From Roseivirga sp. (GTDB lineage: Bacteria; Bacteroidota; Bacteroidia; Cytophagales; Cyclobacteriaceae): 64,000 nucleotides of DNA. Made by a program: the position numbers and the translations under genes. The first letter of the stretch is position 1. Each line of letters starts with the position of its first letter. Positions 34,995 through 43,068 of this stretch are shown here, one piece after another. The notes under the pieces were generated by a model. It searched no databases and was not told where the DNA came from. It saw only the letters and a program-made list of their open reading frames with translations. The stretch lies in contig JAAWWF010000005.1 in assembly GCA_021404565.1 (NCBI GenBank), forward strand, positions 1 to 64,000, written 5' to 3'.

Positions 34995-36092
34995 TTAAAA
35001 TCTCTTTCTTCGGTTCCGTTTGTAATCCTCGAATATGAGGTGCCCAAGTCCCTTCAGACTGCTATAGTAGGCATTGCCATTGTTGGCGGTGGTAAACTCC
35101 TTTACAAATTCCTTCAGATAGGGGTCTGAAGCAATCATAAAGGTAGTTACGGGAATATTCAGCCTGCGACACTGGCTGGCCAGATTCAGGGTCTTGTTCA
35201 GAATTTTGGGATCAAGACCAAAGCTGTTTTTGTAATACTTGATGCCTACTTTCATACAGGTAGGTTTACCATCTGTGATCATGAAAATCTGCTTGTTGGC
35301 ATTTTTCCTTCTTCTCAGAATGTCCATGGCCAGCTCCATGCCGGCTATGGTATTCGTATGATATGGGCCTACCTGCAAATAGGGGAGGTCTTTGATTTCT
35401 ATTTGCCAGGCATCATTACCGAAAACAATCACATCAAGGGTGTCTTTGGGGTATTTGGTGGTGACCAGCTCGGCAAGAGCCATGGCCACCTTTTTGGCTG
35501 GGGTGATTCTGTCTTCTCCATATAGTATCATGGAGTGAGATATATCGATCATGAGCACGGTAGAGGTCTGAGTTTTATACTCTGTTTCCACTACCTCCAG
35601 GTCATCTTCGGTCAGTTTGAACTCACCAAACCCATGATTCACCTGGGCATTCCTGATGGAGTCGGTCATAGCAATCTGTTGGATGGTATCTCCAAACTCA
35701 AAAGGCCGTCTGTCTGTTCCCCTTTCATCGCCAATGCCTGAAATGTTGGTCTTGTGCTGTCCCTTTCCTGATTTCTTAAGCTTACCAAAAATTTCTTCCA
35801 GTGCAGATTTACGTATCTGTTGCCCGGCTTTATCGGTGACTTCGAATTTGCCTTCCTGATTTTGCTCGGTCAGGTAGCCTTTTTCTTTCAGGTCATCAAT
35901 GAAATTACCAATGCCATAGCTTCCGTCAGTAAGATTGTATTCACGGTCGAGATTGGTAAGCCAGCTCAGGGCTTCACCGGCATCTCCGCCTGTGATACTC
36001 ACTAGCTGAAGAAAAATATTCAACAAATTATCAAAGGCAGATTCACCTTTGGCTTTTTTGGGAATGAACTTGGAAAACCGATAGCCTTTCAT
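34995..36092 (-). CDS. VWA-domain protein, partner of the MoxR-type ATPase
   Basis: A 365-residue protein from the ATG at 36092 (MKGYRFSKFIPKK). A start 19 codons earlier is possible but its sequence is hydrophobic and unlike the family. The N-terminal half is helical. The C-terminal VWA domain (about 165-355) has an intact metal-ion site: DISHS, the Thr in YHTNT and ITDGKPT. There is no signal peptide or membrane anchor, so it acts in the cytoplasm. It heads the VWA, MoxR ATPase, AlbA_2 operon. The ATPase follows after one base, showing that the two are made as a pair. Confidence 0.88.
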   Translation of the reverse strand: MKGYRFSKFIPKKAKGESAFDNLLNIFLQLVSITGGDAGEALSWLTNLDREYNLTDGSYGIGNFIDDLKEKGYLTEQNQEGKFEVTDKAGQQIRKSALEEIFGKLKKSGKGQHKTNISGIGDERGTDRRPFEFGDTIQQIAMTDSIRNAQVNHGFGEFKLTEDDLEVVETEYKTQTSTVLMIDISHSMILYGEDRITPAKKVAMALAELVTTKYPKDTLDVIVFGNDAWQIEIKDLPYLQVGPYHTNTIAGMELAMDILRRRKNANKQIFMITDGKPTCMKVGIKYYKNSFGLDPKILNKTLNLASQCRRLNIPVTTFMIASDPYLKEFVKEFTTANNGNAYYSSLKGLGHLIFEDYKRNRRKRF

Positions 36093-36260
36093 GGGTGAGA
36101 AGAGAACGCAGTTGGTAACAAATTGGTTTAAGATAAAGCTAATTACCAATGATTTTCTACATAATGTTTTGAAGGGAGAATATTGTCAGGGCTTTTTGTA
36201 TCTTTTAATTGCGATAGCGTTAAATGTCTGAACGTTTCAGATTGATCAAGAAAAAACGAC

Positions 36261-36839
36261 TTGCTACTGGTGGTAGACAACGATACGGTTGGGAGTGAAA
36301 TTCCGGAAAAAGAGCTTATTGAGCGTGCTAAGGTCGATAACCGCTATTTTGAACCTATCTACCGGAAATACTATGAACGTATTTTCAGGTTGATATTATC
36401 AAGGGTTCAGGATGTGGAAGTCAGTCAGGACCTCACGTCCAATGCTTTTTGCAAGGCACTGGTGAACCTCCATAAATACAAAGATCAGGGGCTTAACTTC
36501 TCATCCTGGCTTTATCGCATCGCCTTAAATATTTGCTACGACCATTTTCGCGAGAAGAAGAAGCAGCGAGTGGTGGTGATGGAAGATTACATGACTGAGA
36601 ACCTGGTAGAGGAGTTTCAGTTGGAGCCTGATGATCTGGAAGAATGGCTGGAAAGGTTGCCCGAACTGCTTGATAGTTTAAAACCTTCAGACCTTGAATT
36701 AATCGAATTGCGTTTCTTTGAGTCTAAGAGTTTCAGAGATATTGGTTTTATTTTGAATATTACAGAAAATAATGCCAAAACCAGGACCTATCGCATCCTG
36801 AAAAGAATAAAGAAAAAATTTACGCTTGGCGTATCATGA
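36261..36839 (+). CDS. ECF-like RNA polymerase sigma factor (sigma-TonB pair 1)
   Basis: A 192-residue sigma factor. The start is TTG at 36261 or GTG at 36270; no ATG occurs before region 2. Region 2 includes FEPIYRKYYERIFRLIL and NFSSWLYRIALNICYDHFR. Region 4 includes LELIELRFFESKSFRDIGF and TENNAKTRTYRILKRI. It is most similar in the window to the sigma factor at 39229. It overlaps the following TonB-like gene by 4 bases (ATGA), so the pair is translationally coupled. It is divergent from the VWA operon across 168 bases. Confidence 0.88.
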   Translation: MLLVVDNDTVGSEIPEKELIERAKVDNRYFEPIYRKYYERIFRLILSRVQDVEVSQDLTSNAFCKALVNLHKYKDQGLNFSSWLYRIALNICYDHFREKKKQRVVVMEDYMTENLVEEFQLEPDDLEEWLERLPELLDSLKPSDLELIELRFFESKSFRDIGFILNITENNAKTRTYRILKRIKKKFTLGVS

Positions 36840-37621
36840 AGTATAAGTTTGTAAAAAAGGGAACGGAAATAAGTTCTGAGAACATTGGTAATCTCATGGA
36901 CTTTGGGCAGGTGATGGATAAAGCAGCCGGTATGGGCATGGGGGCAGCTCCATTGGCCAAAGGTGCTTTAGGGGCGAAAACGGCTTCATTGACCAAGATT
37001 TTATGGGTGTTATCAGTACCCTTCACTGTGTCGGTATATTTTGCAGTAACAGAACTCACCTCTCAGCCTACTGAGATAGAGACAGACGCACCGGTGCAAA
37101 CTGAGGCTATTCAAAGCCCTGTGCAGGTTGTGGCATCAGATTCAGCAAAGCTGGAGACCATGGCCAATGATCAGAATCCTGCAGGTGAAGAAGAGACGAC
37201 TCCACCAGCCGCTAGTGATGTAGCGCCTGCAACCCCTCCGGTTGATGAGCCAAAGGAAGAGGAAAAAGAAGAAGAAGAACCGGAAGAAATTCTGGTCAAG
37301 GAAGATATCATGATCAAGGCTGAGCCTGTGGGAGGTTTCCCCGCCTTTTATAAGCTGATTGATAAAGAATTGACTTATCCTGAAACTGCTCGCATCAGTC
37401 ATATAGAAGGCTTTGTACGGGTATATTTTGTAGTGGATAAAGAGGGTAAAGCCGGCAATTTCAGGGTGGTCCGGTCACTCGGAGATGAGTTTGACAAAGA
37501 GGCACTAAGGGTGATGAAAAAGATCACTGATTGGGTTCCTGCTACTCACAATGGTCAGCCTGTTTCGAGCCACATGTCTATCAAGCTCAGGTTTGAATTG
37601 GAAAAGGAGACTGAGAATTGA
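36836..37621 (+). CDS. TonB-like single-pass protein, possible anti-sigma/energy transducer (pair 1)
   Basis: A 261-residue protein. The cytoplasmic N-terminal part of about 52 residues is longer than in ordinary TonB. One membrane helix (ILWVLSVPFTVSVYFAV, about 58-75) follows. Then comes a P/E-rich periplasmic linker with a run of E and K, and a C-terminal TonB_C domain (about 165-258, with LTYPETARISHIEGFVRVYF and SLGDEFDKEALRVMKKI). It starts inside the sigma gene. Coupling to a sigma factor and the extended cytoplasmic segment suggest a signalling role rather than, or in addition to, receptor energising. No TonB-dependent receptor or ExbBD gene is adjacent. Confidence 0.82.
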   Translation: MKYKFVKKGTEISSENIGNLMDFGQVMDKAAGMGMGAAPLAKGALGAKTASLTKILWVLSVPFTVSVYFAVTELTSQPTEIETDAPVQTEAIQSPVQVVASDSAKLETMANDQNPAGEEETTPPAASDVAPATPPVDEPKEEEKEEEEPEEILVKEDIMIKAEPVGGFPAFYKLIDKELTYPETARISHIEGFVRVYFVVDKEGKAGNFRVVRSLGDEFDKEALRVMKKITDWVPATHNGQPVSSHMSIKLRFELEKETEN

Positions 37622-37644
37622 TTCTTTACCTTTTTACTTTCTAA

Positions 37645-37698
37645 TCAATAACATCCTTTTCTTCAATCTGTAAGTTCTATTCGTTAGATTGTTATTGA
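37645..37698. promoter_or_regulatory. 9-bp inverted repeat before the MerR-type regulator
   Basis: TCAATAACA (37645-37653) and TGTTATTGA (37690-37698) are perfect arms 36 bases apart, ending 20 bases before the TTG start at 37718. It may be an autoregulatory site or the terminator of the TonB-like gene. No U-run follows. Confidence 0.3.
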
Positions 37699-37717
37699 AT
37701 TAACGGTAACCCACACA

Positions 37718-38611
37718 TTGGTTCGCTACTCAATCAAGGAGCTTGAAAAATACTCAGGCATTAAGGCACATACAATTCGTATTTGGGAGCAACGCTATGA
37801 GCTGTTGAAGCCTAAGCGTACCGATACCAACATCCGCTATTATGATGAAGAGCAGCTTAAATATTTGCTCAACGTCTCACTGCTTATAGAAAACGGCTTC
37901 AGGATATCTCAGATATGTAGCTTTACGGAAGCTGAGTTTAATCAGCAGATTCGCGATTTAATGCAGGATGCACATCAGGATGCATCTGATCAAAATATTG
38001 TAACCCATGTAAATGGCATGGTGCTGGCAATGTTGGAGCTTGATGAATTGAGGTTTGAGAAAATCATTTCTTCCAGCCTGCTGGTCAGAAGCTTTGAAGA
38101 AACCCTGATTCATATTGTGTACCCTTTTCTTAAGCGGATAGGCGTCATGTGGAGAACCGGAGAGGTGACAACAGCGCAGGAGCACTTTATTTATAATCTT
38201 ATCAAACAAAAGGTAATCGTTGCCATTGACGGACTTGCTCTACCGGCTCCGGGTTCAGAGAAGTTTATGCTTTTCCTGCCCAAATCTGAGTTTAACGACC
38301 TGTTGATTCTACTCTTTACCTATGTCCTCAAAAATCGTGGCAGGCAGTGCATTTATCTCGGGGTAGACATCCCCTTTAAAGATTTGCTCCAGGTAGAACA
38401 AATCTCCAAACCTGATGCCCTGTTTACCTTTGTAAAGGCTCCCGCCTCCAAAATCGACACGCAGGCTTACATTTACGAGCTGGCTGATAACTTCCCCGCC
38501 AAGAATATTTTCATCACCGGTAATCCATACTTTATGGATGAACTGGAGTACCCTGATAACGTTTTATTGATCCCCAGCATCAACGAGCTAAGTTTGATTT
38601 TAGAAGACTAG
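37718..38611 (+). CDS. MerR-family regulator with a CarH/LitR-like B12-binding domain, axial His missing
   Basis: A 297-residue regulator with a TTG start at 37718; no in-frame ATG precedes the HTH. The N-terminal MerR helix-turn-helix (SIKELEKYSGIKAHTIRIWE) is followed by a helical bundle carrying W145 and E155-H156. These match the W-X9-EH motif that shields the upper cobalamin face in CarH. The Rossmann B12-binding part begins near 178. At the place of the ExH motif it has E191-F-N193, so the lower axial His is replaced by Asn. It may bind cobalamin weakly or not at all. CarH-type regulators usually control carotenoid or light-response genes; none is next to it. Confidence 0.87.
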   Translation: MVRYSIKELEKYSGIKAHTIRIWEQRYELLKPKRTDTNIRYYDEEQLKYLLNVSLLIENGFRISQICSFTEAEFNQQIRDLMQDAHQDASDQNIVTHVNGMVLAMLELDELRFEKIISSSLLVRSFEETLIHIVYPFLKRIGVMWRTGEVTTAQEHFIYNLIKQKVIVAIDGLALPAPGSEKFMLFLPKSEFNDLLILLFTYVLKNRGRQCIYLGVDIPFKDLLQVEQISKPDALFTFVKAPASKIDTQAYIYELADNFPAKNIFITGNPYFMDELEYPDNVLLIPSINELSLILED

Positions 38612-38724
38612 CGTAGTATTATAAGTTGACTTTTTAGGCGTAAGTGTCCCATTTTCAGTGAGATATTTATTATCTTACCTGTACTTCAGTCTTATTTGAA
38701 TTTTTTTCGACTAAATCTACGTCT

Positions 38725-39138
38725 ATGGATCTATCAGCGATTAACTGGCTGGCTGTATTCATTTCAGCGCTGGCGTTTTTCGGGTTAGGGGCTATCTGGT
38801 ATGGGCCGCTTTTTGGCAGGGCCTGGCAGAGAGGGGTAGGTCTGTCTGATGAAGAAGTCAAAGGGCAAATGAGCAAAGTTTTTGCCTCTGCCATGGTGAT
38901 GGCTCTGGTTATCTCTACCGGAATGGCTGTATTTCTGCGTAGTGAGTGGGCCCCTACCGAAACGGATGCCATGGCAGGCGCCACAATGGGTATCATGCTG
39001 GGGATTTTCTTTATCTTACCAAGTACCGCAATGAGCTATATTTTTGCTCGCAGACCCATTTCCCTTATTCTCATTGATGCTTTCTACCATATGCTGGCCT
39101 ATGCTCTTACGGGTACGATACTGGCTTCCTGGCAGTAA
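38725..39138 (+). CDS. DUF1761 membrane protein
   Basis: A 137-residue inner-membrane protein with four hydrophobic helices. Helix 1 is WLAVFISALAFFGLGAIWYG, followed by the family motif GPLFGRAWQRGVGL. The last helix is FYHMLAYALTGTIL. The family (DUF1761) has no known function. It stands alone between the MerR-type regulator and the sigma-TonB operon. Confidence 0.88.
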   Translation: MDLSAINWLAVFISALAFFGLGAIWYGPLFGRAWQRGVGLSDEEVKGQMSKVFASAMVMALVISTGMAVFLRSEWAPTETDAMAGATMGIMLGIFFILPSTAMSYIFARRPISLILIDAFYHMLAYALTGTILASWQ

Positions 39139-39228
39139 AATATTCATCTCCCGATGTCCAGAGGAGTGATTGTGCTGTACTCAACCTGATTTTTTTAAAT
39201 TTATATGTAACGTCTTTCAGGCTCTTCG

Positions 39229-39870
39229 TTGTGGGGGCAAAATGAAAAGACAAAATCTGCCGCTGAGTTGAGTTTATCAGAATCGGAATATCGTTACCTG
39301 GGACTTCAGGAAGAAAAAGAAGTGCAGCGGGCCAAGAAGGACCCCAGGGCTTTTAAACCACTGTATGAGCGATACTATGGCAAGATTTACGGATTCCTTT
39401 TCAAACGAGTGAATGATGAACAGGCAGCTGCGGATCTGGCTTCTCAGACCTTTTTGAATGCACTGCTCAATTTGAAAAAATACGAATTCCGTGGACTCTC
39501 TTTTTCGGCATGGTTGTATCGAATAGCCGTCAACCTGAGCACTGATTACTTCAGGCAAAACAAAAGGAACAGGGGCCTGTATCTGGATCCGGATAAAACT
39601 TCTGATCTGTTTCTGGAAATGGTGGAGGAGGGAGACGATGCAGAGGAAGATCTGCTGCAGGAGCTAAAGCTGCCAATGGCTTTTGAGGCGTTGAGCCCGA
39701 AAGAACTGGAGCTGGTAGAGCTAAGGTTCTTTGAAGAAATGTCATTCAAGGAAATCGCCTTTATCGTGAACCTTACTGAAGGCAACGCAAGAACAAAGAC
39801 ACATAGAGTGCTTCGAAAAATGAAGATGTTGATAGAAAGCAATGAAAACAAGTCTCAAGATATCGCATAA
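39229..39870 (+). CDS. ECF-like RNA polymerase sigma factor (sigma-TonB pair 2, heads T9SS cargo operon)
   Basis: A 213-residue sigma factor with a TTG start at 39229; the first in-frame ATG is beyond region 2. Region 2 includes FKPLYERYYGKIYGFLF and SFSAWLYRIAVNLSTDYF. Region 4 includes LELVELRFFEEMSFKEIAF and TEGNARTKTHRVLRKM. It is paralogous to the factor at 36261. It overlaps the next gene by 29 bases. Three more genes follow, each sharing bases with the previous one, ending with a PorP/SprF-OmpA protein. The sigma factor may therefore control its own T9SS-linked operon, as ECF factors are known to do for T9SS genes in other Bacteroidota. Confidence 0.88.
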   Translation: MWGQNEKTKSAAELSLSESEYRYLGLQEEKEVQRAKKDPRAFKPLYERYYGKIYGFLFKRVNDEQAAADLASQTFLNALLNLKKYEFRGLSFSAWLYRIAVNLSTDYFRQNKRNRGLYLDPDKTSDLFLEMVEEGDDAEEDLLQELKLPMAFEALSPKELELVELRFFEEMSFKEIAFIVNLTEGNARTKTHRVLRKMKMLIESNENKSQDIA

Positions 39871-40597
39871 AGTGCCGGATCTGGAAGAGCTGGCTGTCAG
39901 GCATCAGGACTTTGATGCTTTGATGGATGCTTACACAGATGAGAAAATCAGGAAGCGCAGGAAGCTCTATAAGGCAGGAAGCTTCGTGTTGGTCATTCTG
40001 GCCACGGCTTTTCTAAGCTGGCTCTATTGGGGATATGAACCTGTGGTACAAGAACCTGTGCAGGTACAATCCGAAAGCCCTCAGCCACCGGTAAAACAAC
40101 TAATACCCGTGGAAGAAAAAGAACAAGCACCAGTGGTTTCTCCTCAGCCGGAAACTGTGGCCGAAGAATCTGAACCGGAAGGTACAGGGTTGGAAACTGT
40201 GGTTGCCACCAGTAAAGCGGAGCCCTCTGAAACAGAGAAGAGCGAGGAGGTGCTGGCCAGTCCTCAGGTTACCATTCGTGAAAAGATAACAGCCGATGCT
40301 GAGCCTGTTGATGGACTGGAAAACCTTTATCGTTATTTGTATAAAGAGATAGTCTTACCTGACTCGTTGATTGGAGCAGACAATACATTTTTTCTTGAGG
40401 TAGAGTTTGAAGTAGGAGCAGAAGGCAAGATCAGCGGGGTGAACTTTAATAAGTCCCTTCCCGGTGAATTGTCAGATAAGCTCACGCGGGTTTTCGTTGG
40501 CATGCCGGCCTGGAAGTCTGCTTTGGACGAAGGAGTCCCTGTGGCATCGGTTATGAATCTGCCCATAACTTTTCAAAAAAAGGAGGATAAAGAATGA
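39842..40597 (+). CDS. TonB-like single-pass protein, candidate anti-sigma (pair 2)
   Basis: A 251-residue protein with a cytoplasmic N-terminal segment (about 1-43, charged), one membrane helix (AGSFVLVILATAFLSWLYW, about 44-62) and a P/E-rich linker. The C-terminal domain resembles TonB_C (about 155-248, with LYRYLYKEIVLPDSL and EVEFEVGAEGKISGVNF). It shares the topology and the AEP(V)xG entry of the domain with the protein at 36836. The start lies 29 bases inside the sigma gene and the end overlaps the next start by 4 bases. An anti-sigma role with a periplasmic TonB_C sensor is inferred. Confidence 0.78.
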   Translation: MKTSLKISHKVPDLEELAVRHQDFDALMDAYTDEKIRKRRKLYKAGSFVLVILATAFLSWLYWGYEPVVQEPVQVQSESPQPPVKQLIPVEEKEQAPVVSPQPETVAEESEPEGTGLETVVATSKAEPSETEKSEEVLASPQVTIREKITADAEPVDGLENLYRYLYKEIVLPDSLIGADNTFFLEVEFEVGAEGKISGVNFNKSLPGELSDKLTRVFVGMPAWKSALDEGVPVASVMNLPITFQKKEDKE

Positions 40598-43068
40598 AGA
40601 TCAGATTAATCCTCGCACTGCTCTTGCTCCCTTTTTATGGCCTGCTTGGGCAAAGTTTCAGTCCTTTCGATACCCTACAACTGCCCAATCTGACCAACCC
40701 GGTTTTTGAATGGATAGACGTAGATAATGACGGACTCCTGGATGTTTTCATTACGGGTGAGGACCTGTCGGTAACTGATGCCAGCCGAAGCGTGTCTTAT
40801 TTCTATCAGCAAAAGCAGGATACGACTTTTGTTCTGATGAATACCGATTTGGAAACATATGGTGATCAGCTGATAAAGCTCTTAGACTTCAATGGTGATG
40901 GGAGACAGGATCTGCTGGTTTCTGCAACAGATGGTACCCGTTTCGAACACGTCATTTATGAAAATAATGGAGACTTTGCCTGGGAAAAAAAACTGATCAA
41001 CGCAGGAACTTCTGTGTGGCAGGAACTTAGGCTGGCAGACCTGGATAACGATGGAAGTTTAGAGGTACTTACCTATAGTACCGATGGCTTGATTGTTTAT
41101 AAGAATGAGCCTTCAGGTTTCGAGGCGATCGAGCTACCTGAAAGCCTGGAGGAGATTTATACTGATCCTGTGGTATTGGATTTCGACAAAGATGGTTTTA
41201 CAGATCTGTTGATAGCTGGTGTTAAAGCGGATGGCGATTCCGTAGCACTACTGCTGCTGAATCAGAAAGATTTAGAATTCTCAGTACAGGCCGTGGAATC
41301 CGATTCGTTGCAAATCACTGATTACGTGGTAAGTGATTTCAATGATGATGGATTTCCGGATGTACTCGTGAGTAGAGATATTGATAACAGCCCCCGATCT
41401 TTAGAGGTTCTGGTCAATAACAATGGAGAAAGCCTTTCTTCCATATCCGACAACAACTGGCTCAGGCTGAAGAATACCAGGGTATTTGCAGCTGATATTT
41501 CGTCAGATGGCGTACTAGATACCGATGTGGAGGGAACAACTATTGGTCTCACCGGTAATTTACTTGCCCGTGAATGGACTGTCAATACTCCGGCAGGATT
41601 GACCTATGAAAGTGATACCCTAGTAAATAGCAGTGGAGAAGGGAGACGTTATGGAGACTTCGATTTTGATGGAGACCTGGATTATTTCGAGGTGACGACC
41701 GATATAACGGGTAGCGCACTGTGGCTCTTTGAAAATATTGAAATGGCCCGTAACGAGGGCCCCACAAGGTTGCAGGACCTTTTGAGCTTTCGCTTTGACA
41801 ATGACCTTTATATTGTCTGGAACATAGCTGAGGATGATTTTACCGAGAGCAAGTCCGTGACATACGATGTGAACCTGGGTACAACAGCTGGCGGGGCCGA
41901 GGTACTCTCGGCTGGATTTGACCCGGCTGAATTGAAACGCACTGTTGTGGGGCCGGGTAATCAGGGGTACAATTCCTTTCTTATTCTAAAAAATGCTCCT
42001 GTGCAGCCACTTTTTGCTTCCATTATGCCCATCGACAATGCCTTTCATTATGATGTTTCCGAGTGTTTGCAGGGCGGTGCTGGTGGTAGTTGTAACGAGG
42101 AACTTCTGGTGCAGGAGAAGCTGCTTTGTGGTACCAATAGCATTACACTACAAACGGAAACTGGTGAAGAGGCCAGGTGGTTTTCGGTGAATGAGGGATA
42201 TTTAGGCACCTCTCTTCAGCTGAGCTTCACTACAAGTGGTCCCGATTTTGTCATCGCGGTGTATGACCGTGTGGGTGGCTGTATAGACGGAGAAGTATTT
42301 TCGATTATACCGGACCAGGGTCTTGAGCCCATGCCAGATCAGACCATTTGCGAAGGTGATCAGCTGAGCTTTGCAATTGATGGGGACTGGAGCAGTATTG
42401 AATGGAGTTCGACCAATGAAGGAGTGCTCTCCACTACCAATACCCTAACCTTCACACCTCAGGTAGATGATATGATCACGGTTGATGTCACTTCGGTAAA
42501 TGGTTGTGACTACCAACAAAGTTTTGCTATCAACATCGATGAGGTGGTGGCCAGTGTAAGAGATACAGTGGTACAGGTCACGGAAGGAGAGTTCGTACAG
42601 CTTTTTGCCTCCGGAGGAACGGCATACCTGTGGGAACCGCCTGTTGGCCTGAGTGCCACAGATGTGGCAACTCCTCTTGCTTCTCCCGATTCAAATACTT
42701 TATATACAGTTTCTGTTTTCAATGATACTGGCTGTGTAGACCAGGCCACTGTACTGGTGGAAGTAACATTGACGGCATTCGCTCCCGATATGTTTTCACC
42801 TAATGGGGACGGACGAAACGAACGATTTATGCTCTATGATCTTGAAAGTGCTGCCAGCTTTAACTTCTCTATATTTGATCGGGCAGGCAATAGAGTATTT
42901 GAGTCTACTGATCTGAATGAGGTAACCGTTAGAGGGTGGGATGGCACCAAAGGAGGAACGGAGCTGCCATCAGGCACCTATTTCTGGCGGATAAAGGGTG
43001 ATTATACCAGTGGACAGCGCATTACGGTAAATGGCAAAAACAAGGGGTCGCTCCAGTTGGTCAGATAA
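40594..43068 (+). CDS. VCBS/FG-GAP repeat protein with gliding-motility C-terminal (T9SS type B) domain
   Basis: An 824-residue secreted protein with signal peptide MKIRLILALLLLPFYGLLGQ. At least six calcium-binding-like repeats are visible: VDNDGLLDVFITG, FNGDGRQDLLVSA, LDNDGSLEVLTY, FDKDGFTDLLIAG, FNDDGFPDVLVS and FDFDGDLDYFEV. They suggest an incomplete integrin-like propeller. Ig-like regions (about 520-720) follow. The C-terminal 90 residues are the type B sorting domain, with FSPNGDGRNERF, FDRAGNRVFES, GWDGTKGG and LPSGTYFWRI. It should cross the outer membrane through the type IX system. It is coupled to the TonB-like gene before it (ATGA) and the PorP/SprF-OmpA gene after it (TAATG), a common cargo/anchor pairing. 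Confidence 0.9.
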   Translation: MKIRLILALLLLPFYGLLGQSFSPFDTLQLPNLTNPVFEWIDVDNDGLLDVFITGEDLSVTDASRSVSYFYQQKQDTTFVLMNTDLETYGDQLIKLLDFNGDGRQDLLVSATDGTRFEHVIYENNGDFAWEKKLINAGTSVWQELRLADLDNDGSLEVLTYSTDGLIVYKNEPSGFEAIELPESLEEIYTDPVVLDFDKDGFTDLLIAGVKADGDSVALLLLNQKDLEFSVQAVESDSLQITDYVVSDFNDDGFPDVLVSRDIDNSPRSLEVLVNNNGESLSSISDNNWLRLKNTRVFAADISSDGVLDTDVEGTTIGLTGNLLAREWTVNTPAGLTYESDTLVNSSGEGRRYGDFDFDGDLDYFEVTTDITGSALWLFENIEMARNEGPTRLQDLLSFRFDNDLYIVWNIAEDDFTESKSVTYDVNLGTTAGGAEVLSAGFDPAELKRTVVGPGNQGYNSFLILKNAPVQPLFASIMPIDNAFHYDVSECLQGGAGGSCNEELLVQEKLLCGTNSITLQTETGEEARWFSVNEGYLGTSLQLSFTTSGPDFVIAVYDRVGGCIDGEVFSIIPDQGLEPMPDQTICEGDQLSFAIDGDWSSIEWSSTNEGVLSTTNTLTFTPQVDDMITVDVTSVNGCDYQQSFAINIDEVVASVRDTVVQVTEGEFVQLFASGGTAYLWEPPVGLSATDVATPLASPDSNTLYTVSVFNDTGCVDQATVLVEVTLTAFAPDMFSPNGDGRNERFMLYDLESAASFNFSIFDRAGNRVFESTDLNEVTVRGWDGTKGGTELPSGTYFWRIKGDYTSGQRITVNGKNKGSLQLVR

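Noticed and set aside
33473-36092. Magnesium chelatase for chlorophyll or cobaltochelatase
   Set aside because: No large H-subunit and no tetrapyrrole genes are nearby. General MoxR/VWA pair is the safer call.
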